Shown: piece after piece, positions 16,096-25,085 of the stretch | Layout of the letters: every line of letters starts with the position of its first letter | Position numbering within the stretch: the stretch's first letter is position 1 | From: Stenotrophomonas acidaminiphila | GTDB lineage: Bacteria; Pseudomonadota; Gammaproteobacteria; Xanthomonadales; Xanthomonadaceae | Length of the DNA: 45,544 nucleotides | Reading direction: 5' to 3' | Assembly (NCBI RefSeq): GCF_001431595.1 | Contig: NZ_LDJO01000040.1 | Span: 1 to 45,544 of the forward strand | Translations under genes and position numbers: made by a program | Notes under the pieces: model-generated | Databases searched by the model: none | Seen by the model: the letters and a program-made list of their open reading frames with translations, nothing else | Told to the model about the DNA's origin: nothing

Positions 16096-17427
16096 TCAGC
16101 CGTGCCGCCGGCCGTCGGCCACGGCCGCGTCGATGGCCTCCGGCAGATCGGTTTCGCGGTCGATCTGCGGGAAGTGGCGGCGTTCCATGCGGCGGATCGC
16201 GAAGTGCATCCACGCCAGCGCGCTCGACACCAGCACGAACAACAGCATGAAGCAGCTGCTCCAGATGCCGATCACGTCGTTCAGCGCACCGAACACGATC
16301 GGCAGGATGAAGCCGCCCAGGCCACCGATCATGCCCACCACGCCGCCCACCGCGCCGACATGCTGCGGGTAGTAGACGGGGATGTGCTTGTACACCGCCG
16401 CCTTGCCCAGCGACATGAAGAAGCCCAGCACGAACACCAGCACGGTGAACAGGGTCACGCCGATGGCCATGTGGAAGGTGATCTCGCCATGCACGCCCTG
16501 CACCACGTAGCGGGTGTCCGGATAGGCGAGGATGAAGGTGCACACGGCCGACACGCCCAGCGTCCAGTACATCACCCGGCGCGCGCCGATGCGGTCGGAC
16601 AGCCAGCCGCCGACCACGCGGAACAGGCTGGCCGGGATCGAATAGCACGCTGCCAGCATGCCCGCGGTGCCCACGTCCATGCCGTAGGCGCCGACCAGGT
16701 AGTGCGGCAGCCACAGCGCCAGCGCGACGAAGCCACCGAACACGAAGAAGTAGTACAGCGAGAAGCGCCACACCTGCAGGTTCTTCAGCGGCGCCATCTG
16801 TTCGGCGAACGGCATCGGCTTGACGCCGCTGCGGCGGCGCTCTTCCAGCGAGGGGTCTTCCTTGCTGAACAGGTAGAACACGATGGCGGTGACCGCCAGC
16901 CCCACCGCCCACAGCTTGGCCACCATCATCCAGCCCGCGGCCACCATCACCATCGGCGCCAGCAGCTTGGTCACCGCCGAGCCGATGTTGCCGGCGCCGA
17001 AGATGCCCAGCGCCGTACCCTGCTTCTCCGGCGGGAACCACTTGGATACATAGGTCACGCCGACCGAGAAGTTGCCGCCGGCGATACCCACGAACAGGGC
17101 AGCCAGCAGGAACTGCGGGTACGTCTGCGCATAGGTCAGCAGCCATGTCGCCACCGCGCCGCACAGCATCACCAGGGTCATCACCTTGCGTCCGCCGAAC
17201 TGGTCGGACCAGATGCCGAGGAATACGCGGATAACCGAGCCGGTCAGTACCGGAGTGGCGATCAGCAGGCCGAACTGGGTGTCGTTCAGGCCCAGCTGCT
17301 CGCTGATCTGGATGCCGATGATCGCGAAGATCATCCACACCGCGAAGCACACGGTGAAGGCGAACGTACTCAGCCACAGCGCACGCTGCTGCTGCCCGGC
17401 ACTGGCGGTAGCGAGGGCCTGGTTCAT
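16096..17427 (-). CDS. NarK-type nitrate/nitrite MFS transporter (second copy)
   Basis: A 443-aa major facilitator with 12 predicted helices. It shows the nitrate-signature glycine motifs GIAGGNFSVGVTYVSKWFPPEKQGTALGIFGAGNIGSA and VGAVGGVVGMIGGLGGFILP. Its short N-terminus and signature differ from the upstream narK (25086), fitting a NarK1-like (proton symport) and NarK2-like (antiport) pair as in Pseudomonas. An AAGGAGG ribosome binding site precedes the ATG, 25 bp after the PPIase stop, so it is probably co-transcribed with narGHJI. Which copy does which transport mode is inference. Confidence 0.92.
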   Translation of the reverse strand: MNQALATASAGQQQRALWLSTFAFTVCFAVWMIFAIIGIQISEQLGLNDTQFGLLIATPVLTGSVIRVFLGIWSDQFGGRKVMTLVMLCGAVATWLLTYAQTYPQFLLAALFVGIAGGNFSVGVTYVSKWFPPEKQGTALGIFGAGNIGSAVTKLLAPMVMVAAGWMMVAKLWAVGLAVTAIVFYLFSKEDPSLEERRRSGVKPMPFAEQMAPLKNLQVWRFSLYYFFVFGGFVALALWLPHYLVGAYGMDVGTAGMLAACYSIPASLFRVVGGWLSDRIGARRVMYWTLGVSAVCTFILAYPDTRYVVQGVHGEITFHMAIGVTLFTVLVFVLGFFMSLGKAAVYKHIPVYYPQHVGAVGGVVGMIGGLGGFILPIVFGALNDVIGIWSSCFMLLFVLVSSALAWMHFAIRRMERRHFPQIDRETDLPEAIDAAVADGRRHG

Positions 17428-17452
17428 GGGAGTCCTCCTTGGGGAAATGGGA

Positions 17453-18343
17453 TCAGCCGGCCTCGGCTTCTATCTCCTCGAGGCCACGGACCGGGTAGCG
17501 TTCCTGCAACTGCAGCAGGTAGGCCTGGATTTCGCGCTGGCGTACCTGCAGCTCCAGGTAATCGCGGATCTGCCGGTGCACCACCTCGAACGCCTGCGGC
17601 TGCCCGGGTGCGCAGGCCTCCACGCGGACCACGTGGTAGCCCCAGCGCGACTCCACCGGGAAGCCGGCCAGGCCCTCGCGCAGGCGGAACACCTGGCGGT
17701 CGAACTCCGGCGTGGTCTGGCCGCGCTGCAGCCAGCCCAGGTCGCCGCCATCGCTGGCGGAGGGGCAGCGCGAATGGCGCAGGGCGAAATCTGCGAACAG
17801 GTGCGGGTGGTCCTTGAGCTGGGCGAGCAGGCGCTCGGCCTCGCTGCGCGCGGCCAGGCGCCCGGCCACGTCGTCGGCCGGCGCCGCCAGCAGGATGTGG
17901 CGCACGTGCACCCGGTCGGGCGCGCGGAAGCGTTCGGGGTTCTGCTCGAAGTAGCGCCGGCACGCGTCCTCGTCCGGCACGCGGTCCTCCACGCCCTGCT
18001 CCAGCAGCTGCTGGATCAACGCCTCCTCGTCACTGACCGTGCCGCCGGCCGGCGCCTGCAGGCCCAGCCGCCGTGCTTCGCGGCGCAGCAGTTCGCGCAC
18101 CACCAGCGCGCGCGCGGCATCGGCGCGCGACTGCTCGGGACGCATCGCGCGGTGGTGCTGCATCTCGCGGGCGATGTCCGCTTCGCTGATCGCGGTGTCG
18201 TCCACGAACAGGCGGCACGGTGCCGGCTGCCCCAGCGAGCGCGGGCCTTCGGCGTCCGCGTCATGATGGTGGCCGGCCTCGGCCGGTACCGGCTGCGCCG
18301 AATCGATCACGGTGATCGGCAGGATCCGCGTCTGCACGTTCAT
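17453..18343 (-). CDS. Parvulin-type peptidyl-prolyl isomerase of the nar operon
   Basis: A 296-aa NifM-like PpiC-family protein. The C-terminal half is a parvulin domain (about residues 150-245: VHVRHILLAAPADDV, HSRCPSASDGGDLGWLQRG, PVESRWGYHVVRVEA). The N-terminal half is helical, and there is no signal peptide, so it should be cytoplasmic. A His-rich stretch (AGHHHDADAEG) lies near residue 24. It sits 3 bp after narI. A PPIase gene at this place in nar operons is known from Pseudomonas, where a role in nitrate reductase maturation is assumed; that role is not proven by the sequence. Confidence 0.9.
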   Translation of the reverse strand: MNVQTRILPITVIDSAQPVPAEAGHHHDADAEGPRSLGQPAPCRLFVDDTAISEADIAREMQHHRAMRPEQSRADAARALVVRELLRREARRLGLQAPAGGTVSDEEALIQQLLEQGVEDRVPDEDACRRYFEQNPERFRAPDRVHVRHILLAAPADDVAGRLAARSEAERLLAQLKDHPHLFADFALRHSRCPSASDGGDLGWLQRGQTTPEFDRQVFRLREGLAGFPVESRWGYHVVRVEACAPGQPQAFEVVHRQIRDYLELQVRQREIQAYLLQLQERYPVRGLEEIEAEAG

Positions 18344-18346
18344 CGT

Positions 18347-19054
18347 CTACTCCCGCGGCCCGTAGCGCAGCGCGGCCTGGCGGCGGCGCACCACCTGGTA
18401 GGGCCGCCACAGGTAGCTGAGCGGAATGCTCCACACGTGCACCAGGCGGGTGAACGGCGCGATCAGGAACAGGGTCAGGCCGAGGAAGATGTGCAGCTTG
18501 TAGACCCAGTGCACGCCCTCGATGAAATCGGCCGCGCCGGCACGGAAGGTGACGATGTGCTGCGCCCATTCGGCCAGCAGCACCATCACCCCGCCGTCCA
18601 GGTGGCCGGCCGAGATCCGGATGCTGTACAGGCCCAGGCACAGCTGCGCGAACAGCAGCACCAGCACCAGGGTGTCGCCGAAGCTGCCGGTGGCGCGCAC
18701 CCGCGGGTTGGTCAGCCGGCGCACCAGCAGGATGACGATGCCGACGAAGCACAGCGCGCCGAACAGGCCGCCGACCACCATCGCCAGCAGCTGCTTCTGC
18801 GAGGAGGTGATGAAGTGCTCGTACACCGCATGCGGGGTGAGCAGGCCGACCAGGTGGCCGCCGAGGATCGCCAGCACGCCGATGTGGAAGCAGTTGCTGC
18901 CGATCCGCATGCCCTTGTCCGACAGCAGCTGGCTGGAGCCGGTGCGCCAGGTGTACATGGCCTTGTCGTAGCGCGCCCAGCTGCCGATCAGCAGCACCGC
19001 CACGGCGATGTACGGATAGAACTGGAAGGCGAACTGGTGGAGGTAATGGTTCAT
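18347..19054 (-). CDS. narI: Respiratory nitrate reductase gamma subunit (cytochrome b)
   Basis: A 235-aa integral membrane subunit with five predicted helices that oxidises quinol and passes electrons to NarH. Four haem-ligand histidines are visible at H57 and H67 (CFHIGVLAILGGH) and at H188 and H206 (LHIF, LVHVWS), matching the E. coli NarI pattern with an offset of one. The start ATG at 19054 overlaps the narJ stop (ATGA). Confidence 0.97.
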   Translation of the reverse strand: MNHYLHQFAFQFYPYIAVAVLLIGSWARYDKAMYTWRTGSSQLLSDKGMRIGSNCFHIGVLAILGGHLVGLLTPHAVYEHFITSSQKQLLAMVVGGLFGALCFVGIVILLVRRLTNPRVRATGSFGDTLVLVLLFAQLCLGLYSIRISAGHLDGGVMVLLAEWAQHIVTFRAGAADFIEGVHWVYKLHIFLGLTLFLIAPFTRLVHVWSIPLSYLWRPYQVVRRRQAALRYGPRE

Positions 19055-19731
19055 GGCTGCACCTCTGGATGCGAAGGACGGGCCGGGGAACGCCGGGGCG
19101 GCGCGCAATCCTGCGCGGGGGCATCGCTGCCGAAGCGGACCGCTTCCTCTTCCCACAGCCGGTCCATGGCCTCGCGGGTGTCATCGCGCGCTTCCTCGCT
19201 GGCGCGCTGGCGCAGCAGCGCCAGGTTGACCTTGCCGTCGCCGGCCTCGACCAGGATCTCCAGCAGCACCGCGTGCGGCAGCTCACGCTCGGCCGCGCGC
19301 GCGGCGAGCATGCCGGCGATGTGGCCGACGTGGTGCAGCCAGTCGCGGGCCTCGGCCTGCGGCCGGTGGGCAAGGAATTCCAGCAGCAGCGGCAGGTAGT
19401 CCGGCAGCTCGCGCGCGTCGAGCTCGAAGCCGTTGCGGCGGTACGTGTCCACCAGGTCCACCATCGCCTGGCCGCGGTCGCGCGATTCGCCGTGGATATG
19501 CTCGAACAGCAGCAGGCTCATCGAGCGGCCGCGATCGAAACTGCCCAGCCAGCGCGCCTGTGCATCGAGCGGATCGCTGTCCAGCAGCGCCTGCACGAAG
19601 CCGCGCAGCTGGCGCTGGCGTGCCGGCGCAAGGGCCGGGTCGTCGCACGCGGCCAGCAGCTCCGGCCCGTGCTCCCACAGTTCGTCGCGCGGGTAGTCCA
19701 GCAATACCCCGATCAGCTTGAGCAGGCTCAT
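19051..19731 (-). CDS. narJ: Nitrate reductase molybdenum cofactor assembly chaperone NarJ
   Basis: A 226-aa cytoplasmic TorD/DmsD-like chaperone that binds apo-NarG and allows cofactor insertion before membrane attachment. It has the NarJ pattern LLLDYPRDELW-type N-terminus (LIGVLLDYPRDELWEHG), then SLLLFEHIHGESRDRGQAMVDL and LPDYLPLLLEFL. The C-terminal tail is long and charged. Its ATG overlaps the narH stop and its stop overlaps narI, consistent with coupled translation. Confidence 0.96.
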   Translation of the reverse strand: MSLLKLIGVLLDYPRDELWEHGPELLAACDDPALAPARQRQLRGFVQALLDSDPLDAQARWLGSFDRGRSMSLLLFEHIHGESRDRGQAMVDLVDTYRRNGFELDARELPDYLPLLLEFLAHRPQAEARDWLHHVGHIAGMLAARAAERELPHAVLLEILVEAGDGKVNLALLRQRASEEARDDTREAMDRLWEEEAVRFGSDAPAQDCAPPRRSPARPSHPEVQP

Positions 19732-21272
19732 TCGACCACCTCATGCCGGTGCTGCCGGTTCGGGTGCACCGCGTAGGTGGTGGTCTTGCGCTGCCCGAAC
19801 AGGTCGGCCGGGCTGTCGCCGTTGCAGCCGTTGCCGAAGGTGAAGCCGCAGCCGCCGCGCTCGCCGAACGCGTCGTTGGCGTACTCGCGATGGCCGGTGG
19901 GGATGACGAAGCGGTCCTCGTAGTTGGCGATGGCCAGGTAGCGGTACATGTCCTCGGCCTGGGCCACGCTCAGCCCCGCCTGTTCCAGCACGCGGGTGTC
20001 CTCGATGCCGTCCACGTTCCTGGCCCGGCGCCAGGCGCGCATCGCCATCAGCCGTTCCAGCGCGCGCACCACCGGTGCCTCGTCGCCGGCCGAGAGCAGG
20101 TTGGCCAGGTAGCGCACCGGGATGCGCAGCGAGGCCACGTCCGGCAGCTCGCCGCTCATGCCGATGCGGCCGCGTTCGGCCGCGTTCTGGATCGGCGACA
20201 GCGGCGGCACGTACCAGACCATCGGCAGGGTGCGGTACTCCGGGTGCAGCGGCAGCGCCAGCTTCCAGTCGATCGCCAGCTTGTACACCGGCGACGCCCT
20301 GGCCGCGTCCAGCCAGCTGTCCGGAATGCCCTCGGCGCGCGCGGCGGCGATCACCGCCGGGTCCGTGGGATCGAGGAAGATGTCCAGGTGCGCCTGGTAC
20401 AGGTCCTTCTCGGCCGGCACCGCGGCCGCCTCGGCGATGCGGTCGGCGTCGTACAGCATCACCCCGAGGTAGCGGATGCGGCCGACGCAGGTTTCCGAGC
20501 AGATGGTCGGCTCGCCCATCTCGATGCGCGGGTAGCAGAAGATGCACTTCTCGGACTTGCCGCTCTTCCAGTTGTAGTAGATCTTCTTGTACGGGCATGC
20601 CGACACGCACATGCGCCAGCCACGGCACTTGTCCTGGTCGATCAGGACGATGCCGTCCTCCTCGCGCTTGTAGATCGCGCCCGACGGGCAGGCGGACACG
20701 CAGGCCGGGTTCAGGCAGTGCTCGCACAGGCGCGGCAGGTACATCATGAAGGTCTTCTCGAAGGCGCCGTAGATCTCCTTCTGCACCTGGTCGAAGTTGT
20801 AGTCGCGGGCACGCTTGCTGAATTCGGTGCCGAGGATCTCCTCCCAGTTCGGGCCCCACTCGATCTTCTGCATGCGCTCGCCGCTGATCAGCGAACGCGG
20901 CCGCGCGGTCGGCTGGTGCTTGACCTCCGGGGCGTCGTGCAGGTGCTGGTAGTCGAAGTCGAACGGCTCGTAGTAGTCGTCGATCTGCGGCAGGTCGGGG
21001 TTGGCGAAGATCTTGGCGAGCATGCGCCAGCGGCCACCGGCGCGCGGCACCAGCTTGCCGGCGCGGGTGCGCACCCAGCCGCCGTTCCACTTGTCCTGGT
21101 TCTCCCACTCCTTCGGGTAGCCGATGCCGGGCTTGGTCTCCACGTTGTTGAACCAGGCGTACTCCACGCCCTCGCGCGAGGTCCACACGTTCTTGCAGGT
21201 GATCGAGCAGGTATGGCAGCCGATGCACTTGTCCAGGTTCAGCACCATCGCGATCTGTGCGCGCACTTTCAT
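19728..21272 (-). CDS. narH: Respiratory nitrate reductase beta subunit
   Basis: A 514-aa iron-sulfur subunit that relays electrons from NarI haem to NarG. It begins with KVRAQIAMVLNLDKCIGCHTCSITCKNVW and has further clusters CEHCLNPACVSACPSGAIY, CRGWRMCVSACPYKK and CIFCYPRIEMGEPTICSETCVGR. The Trp in CRGWRMC is the NarH-specific substitution that turns one site into a [3Fe-4S] cluster. The ATG shares one base with the narG stop (TGATG). Confidence 0.98.
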   Translation of the reverse strand: MKVRAQIAMVLNLDKCIGCHTCSITCKNVWTSREGVEYAWFNNVETKPGIGYPKEWENQDKWNGGWVRTRAGKLVPRAGGRWRMLAKIFANPDLPQIDDYYEPFDFDYQHLHDAPEVKHQPTARPRSLISGERMQKIEWGPNWEEILGTEFSKRARDYNFDQVQKEIYGAFEKTFMMYLPRLCEHCLNPACVSACPSGAIYKREEDGIVLIDQDKCRGWRMCVSACPYKKIYYNWKSGKSEKCIFCYPRIEMGEPTICSETCVGRIRYLGVMLYDADRIAEAAAVPAEKDLYQAHLDIFLDPTDPAVIAAARAEGIPDSWLDAARASPVYKLAIDWKLALPLHPEYRTLPMVWYVPPLSPIQNAAERGRIGMSGELPDVASLRIPVRYLANLLSAGDEAPVVRALERLMAMRAWRRARNVDGIEDTRVLEQAGLSVAQAEDMYRYLAIANYEDRFVIPTGHREYANDAFGERGGCGFTFGNGCNGDSPADLFGQRKTTTYAVHPNRQHRHEVVE

Positions 21273-24200
21273 CACACCACCTCCCCGGCGGCGACCGCAG
21301 CGGTCTCGCCATCCAGCCAATCGACCTTGTCCATCTTGCGCACGATCACGAACTCGTCGCGGTTGGTGCCGCAGGTGCCGTAGTAGTTGAAGCCATAGGC
21401 CAGCTGCGCATAGCCACCGATCATGTGGGTGGGCTTGAGCACCACGCGGGTGACCGAGTTGTGGATGCCGCCGCGGGTGCCGGAGATCTCCGAACCCGGC
21501 ACGTTGATGATGCGTTCCTGGGCGTGGTACATCATCGCCATGCCCGGCATCACCCGCTGGCTGACCACCGCGCGCGCGGCGATCGCGCCGTTGACGTTGA
21601 ACAGTTCGATCCAGTCGTTGTCCTCGATGCCGGCGCTGCGCGCGTCGTCCTCGCTGATCCACACGATCGGGCCACCGCGCGACAGCGTCTGCATGATCAG
21701 GTTGTCGCTGTAGGTGCTGTGGATGCCCCACTTCTGGTGCGGGGTGATCCAGTTCAGCACGATCTCGCGGTTGCCGTTCGGGCGCTGGTTGAGCAGCGGC
21801 TGCACCGTGCGCGTGTCGACCGGCGGCCGGTAGCCCATGAAGGCCTCGCCGAAGTCGATCATCCACTCGTGGTCCTGGTAGAACTGCTGGCGGCCGGTGA
21901 CGGTGCGCCACGGGATCAGCTCGTGCACGTTGGTGTAGCCGGCGTTGTAGCTGACGTTCTCATCCTCCAGGCCCGACCAGATCGGCGAGGAGATGATCTT
22001 GCGCGGCTGCGCCTGGATGTCGCGGAAGCGGATCGCCTCGTGCTCCTTGCCCACCGCCAGGTGGGTGTGCTCGCGACCGGTGAAGCCGCCCAGCGATTCC
22101 CACGCCTTCACCGCGACGTGGCCGTTGGTTTCCGGGGCAAGGTGCAGGATCACCTCGGCCGCGTCGATGGCCGAATCGATCGCCGGGCGGCCGTGGCTGA
22201 CGCCTTCCTCGCGCACGGTGTGGTTGAGCCGGCCGAGGAACTCCACCTCGTGCCGGGTGTCCCAGCTCATGCCCTTGCCGCCGTTGCCGAGCTTGTCCAG
22301 CAGCGGGCCCAGCGAGGTGAACTTGCGGTACAGGTTCGGGTAGTCGCGCTCGACCACCGCCATGCCCGGCATGGTCTGGCCGGGGATGGCCTCGCACTGG
22401 CCCTTCTTCCAGTCGGCCACGCCGAACGGCATGCCCAGTTCGTTCGGGGTGTCGTGCAGGGTCGGCACCAGTACCAGGTCCTTCTCCACGCCGAGCACGC
22501 CCGGCGCCATGTCGCTGACCGTACGCGCCACGCCTTTGAAGATCTCCCAGTCGCTGCGCGACTCCCACGCCGGGTCCACCGCCTTGGACAACGGATGGAT
22601 GAACGGGTGCATGTCCGAGGTGTTGAGGTCGTCCTTCTCGTACCAGGTGGCAGTGGGCAGCACGATGTCGCTGTACAGCGCCGTGGTGCACATGCGGAAG
22701 TCGAGCGTGACCAGCAGGTCGAGCTTGCCCTCGGGCGCTTCGTCGCGCCACTTCACTTCCTGTGGCTTGAGCGCGCCCATCTCGCCCAGGTCCTTGCCCT
22801 GCAGGCCGTGGCGCGTGCCCAGCAGGTGCCGCAGCATGTATTCGTGGCCCTTGCCGGAGGAACCCAGCAGGTTGGAGCGCCAGATGAACATCATCCGCGG
22901 GTGGTTCTGGCTGGCGTCCGGGTCGGCGAAGGCGAAGTCCAGCGAGCCGTCCTTGAACTTGCCCAGTGCGTAGTCGGCCGGCGCCACCCCGGCCGCCTCG
23001 GCCTCGCGCACCAGCTGCAGCGGGTTGCGGTCCAGCTGCGGCGCGCACGGCAGCCAGCCCATGCGCACCGCGCGCAGGTTGAGGTCAGCCAGGCTGCCGG
23101 CGTACTTGGAGGCATCGGCCAGCGGCGACAGCAGCTCGTCCACCTGCAGCTTCTCGTAGCGCCACTGCCCGGTGTTGAAGTAGAAGAACGAGGTGCCGTT
23201 CATCTGCCGCGGCGGACGGCTCCAGTCCAGGCCGAAGGCCAGCGGTTGCCAGCCGGTCTGCGGGCGCAGCTTCTCCTGGCCTACGTAGTGCGCCCAGCCG
23301 CCGCCGGTCTGGCCCACGCAGCCGCACATGACCAGCATGTTGATCAGGCCGCGGTAGTTCATGTCGTTGTGGAACCAGTGGTTCATGCCGGCGCCGACGA
23401 TGATCATGCTGCGGCCGCGGGTCTTGTCGGCGGTGCGCGCGAACTCGCGGGCGATCTCCACCACCTCCGCGCGCGGCACCCCGGTGATGCGCTCCTGCCA
23501 GGCCGGGGTGCCCGGCACGTCGTCGTCGAAGCTTGCCGCCACGTTGCCGCCACCGAAACCGCGGTCCACGCCGTACTGTGCCAGCAGCAGGTCGTAGACC
23601 GTGGCCACCAGCGCGTCGCCGCCATCGGCCAGCGCCAGACGGCGCACCGGGATGTTGCGTTCCAGCACGTCTTCGGCCGGCGCGGCGGTCCAGCCGTCGG
23701 TCTCGATGCCGCCGAAGTAGGGGAAGCTCACCGGTTCGATGCCGTCGTTGCCATCGGCCAGGCTCAAGCACAGGCGGGTGGCGGCACCGTTGCTGGCCTT
23801 CTCCTCGATGTTCCACTTGCCCTTCTCGCCCCAGCGGAAGCCGATCGAGCCGTTGGGCACGACGATCTGGCCGCTGGCCTCGTCATACGCCAGCGTCTTC
23901 CATTCCGGGTTGTTGGCCTCGCCCAGCCCGCCCAGTTCGCTGGCGCGCAGGAAGTGGCCCGGCACCAGGCGGCCATCGGCGCGGCGCTCCAGCCGCACCA
24001 GCAGCGGCATGTCCGAGTACTGGCGGCAGTAGTCCTGGAAGTACTGCGACGGCGAATCGACATGGAACTCGCGCAGGATCACGTGGCCGAAGGCGAACGC
24101 CAGCGCCGCGTCGGTGCCCTGCTTGGGATGCAGCCAGTGGTCGGTGAGCTTGGCCACCTCGGAATAGTCCGGGGTGATCGCCACCGTCTTGGTGCCGTTG

Positions 24201-25015
24201 TAGCGCGCCTCGGTGAAGAAGTGCGCGTCCGGGGTGCGCGTCTGCGGCACGTTCGAGCCCCAGGCGATGATGTAGCGGCTGTTGTACCAGTCGGCCGATT
24301 CGGGCACGTCGGTCTGCTCGCCCCATACCTGCGGCGAGGCCGGCGGCAGGTCGCAGTACCAGTCGTAGAACGACAGGCAGGCGCCGCCGAGCAGCGACAG
24401 GTAGCGCGCGCCGGCGGCGTAGGACACCATCGACATCGCCGGAATCGGCGAGAAGCCGACCACGCGGTCCGGGCCGTACTGCTTGACCGTGTACAGGTTG
24501 GAGGCGGCGATGATCTCGTTGGCCTCCTCCCAGCGCAGGCGCACGAAGCCGCCCATGCCGCGGCGGCTTTTGTACGCGCGCGCCTTTTCCTTGTCCTCGA
24601 CGATGCTGGCCCATGCCTCCACCGGCGGCAGCGTCTTGCGCGCCTGCCGCCACAGGCGCAGCAGCGTGCCACGCACCAGCGGGTACTTCAGCCGGTTGGC
24701 GCTGTACAGGTACCAGGAATAGCTGGCACCGCGCGGGCAGCCGCGCGGCTCGTGGTTGGGCAGGTCCGGGCGCGTGCGCGGGTAGTCAGTCTGCTGGGTT
24801 TCCCAGGTCACCAGTCCGTTCTTGACGTAGATCTTCCAGCTGCACGAGCCGGTGCAGTTCACGCCATGGGTGGAGCGCACGATCTTGTCGTACTGCCAGC
24901 GGGCGCGGTAGCTGTTCTCCCAGTCGCGGCCTTCGCTCTTGCTGAAGCCGTGTCCATCGGCAAAGGGTTGCGGGTCGCGCTTGAAGAACTGCAAGCGATC
25001 GAGGAAATAACTCAT
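21272..25015 (-). CDS. narG: Respiratory nitrate reductase alpha subunit (Mo-bisMGD)
   Basis: A 1247-aa catalytic subunit that reduces nitrate to nitrite on the cytoplasmic face. The N-terminus has the FS0 ligands H50, C54, C58 and C93 (STHGVNCTGSC, RGCPRGASYSWY), equivalent to the His-Cys3 set of E. coli NarG. The Mo region is CLSFYDWYCDLPPASPQ; its D222 fits the E. coli Mo-ligand Asp. WGSNVPQTRTPDAHFF follows. A non-cleaved twin-Arg-like remnant is not obvious. GGGAG precedes the ATG at 25015. The gene lies 70 bp after narK and is full length. Confidence 0.98.
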   Translation of the reverse strand: MSYFLDRLQFFKRDPQPFADGHGFSKSEGRDWENSYRARWQYDKIVRSTHGVNCTGSCSWKIYVKNGLVTWETQQTDYPRTRPDLPNHEPRGCPRGASYSWYLYSANRLKYPLVRGTLLRLWRQARKTLPPVEAWASIVEDKEKARAYKSRRGMGGFVRLRWEEANEIIAASNLYTVKQYGPDRVVGFSPIPAMSMVSYAAGARYLSLLGGACLSFYDWYCDLPPASPQVWGEQTDVPESADWYNSRYIIAWGSNVPQTRTPDAHFFTEARYNGTKTVAITPDYSEVAKLTDHWLHPKQGTDAALAFAFGHVILREFHVDSPSQYFQDYCRQYSDMPLLVRLERRADGRLVPGHFLRASELGGLGEANNPEWKTLAYDEASGQIVVPNGSIGFRWGEKGKWNIEEKASNGAATRLCLSLADGNDGIEPVSFPYFGGIETDGWTAAPAEDVLERNIPVRRLALADGGDALVATVYDLLLAQYGVDRGFGGGNVAASFDDDVPGTPAWQERITGVPRAEVVEIAREFARTADKTRGRSMIIVGAGMNHWFHNDMNYRGLINMLVMCGCVGQTGGGWAHYVGQEKLRPQTGWQPLAFGLDWSRPPRQMNGTSFFYFNTGQWRYEKLQVDELLSPLADASKYAGSLADLNLRAVRMGWLPCAPQLDRNPLQLVREAEAAGVAPADYALGKFKDGSLDFAFADPDASQNHPRMMFIWRSNLLGSSGKGHEYMLRHLLGTRHGLQGKDLGEMGALKPQEVKWRDEAPEGKLDLLVTLDFRMCTTALYSDIVLPTATWYEKDDLNTSDMHPFIHPLSKAVDPAWESRSDWEIFKGVARTVSDMAPGVLGVEKDLVLVPTLHDTPNELGMPFGVADWKKGQCEAIPGQTMPGMAVVERDYPNLYRKFTSLGPLLDKLGNGGKGMSWDTRHEVEFLGRLNHTVREEGVSHGRPAIDSAIDAAEVILHLAPETNGHVAVKAWESLGGFTGREHTHLAVGKEHEAIRFRDIQAQPRKIISSPIWSGLEDENVSYNAGYTNVHELIPWRTVTGRQQFYQDHEWMIDFGEAFMGYRPPVDTRTVQPLLNQRPNGNREIVLNWITPHQKWGIHSTYSDNLIMQTLSRGGPIVWISEDDARSAGIEDNDWIELFNVNGAIAARAVVSQRVMPGMAMMYHAQERIINVPGSEISGTRGGIHNSVTRVVLKPTHMIGGYAQLAYGFNYYGTCGTNRDEFVIVRKMDKVDWLDGETAAVAAGEVV

Positions 25016-25085
25016 CGTGGATCTCCCTTTGCGGACATCTGCATCGTGGCTGTGGCGTTCATGGCTGCGGTGCGTGCCGGGGTTG

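Noticed and set aside
15259..17817. 852-codon plus-strand open frame opposite modA, narK2 and the PPIase
   Set aside because: It spans three real genes and their gaps on the other strand, and the residues are rich in His, Arg and Gln as in typical antisense shadows.
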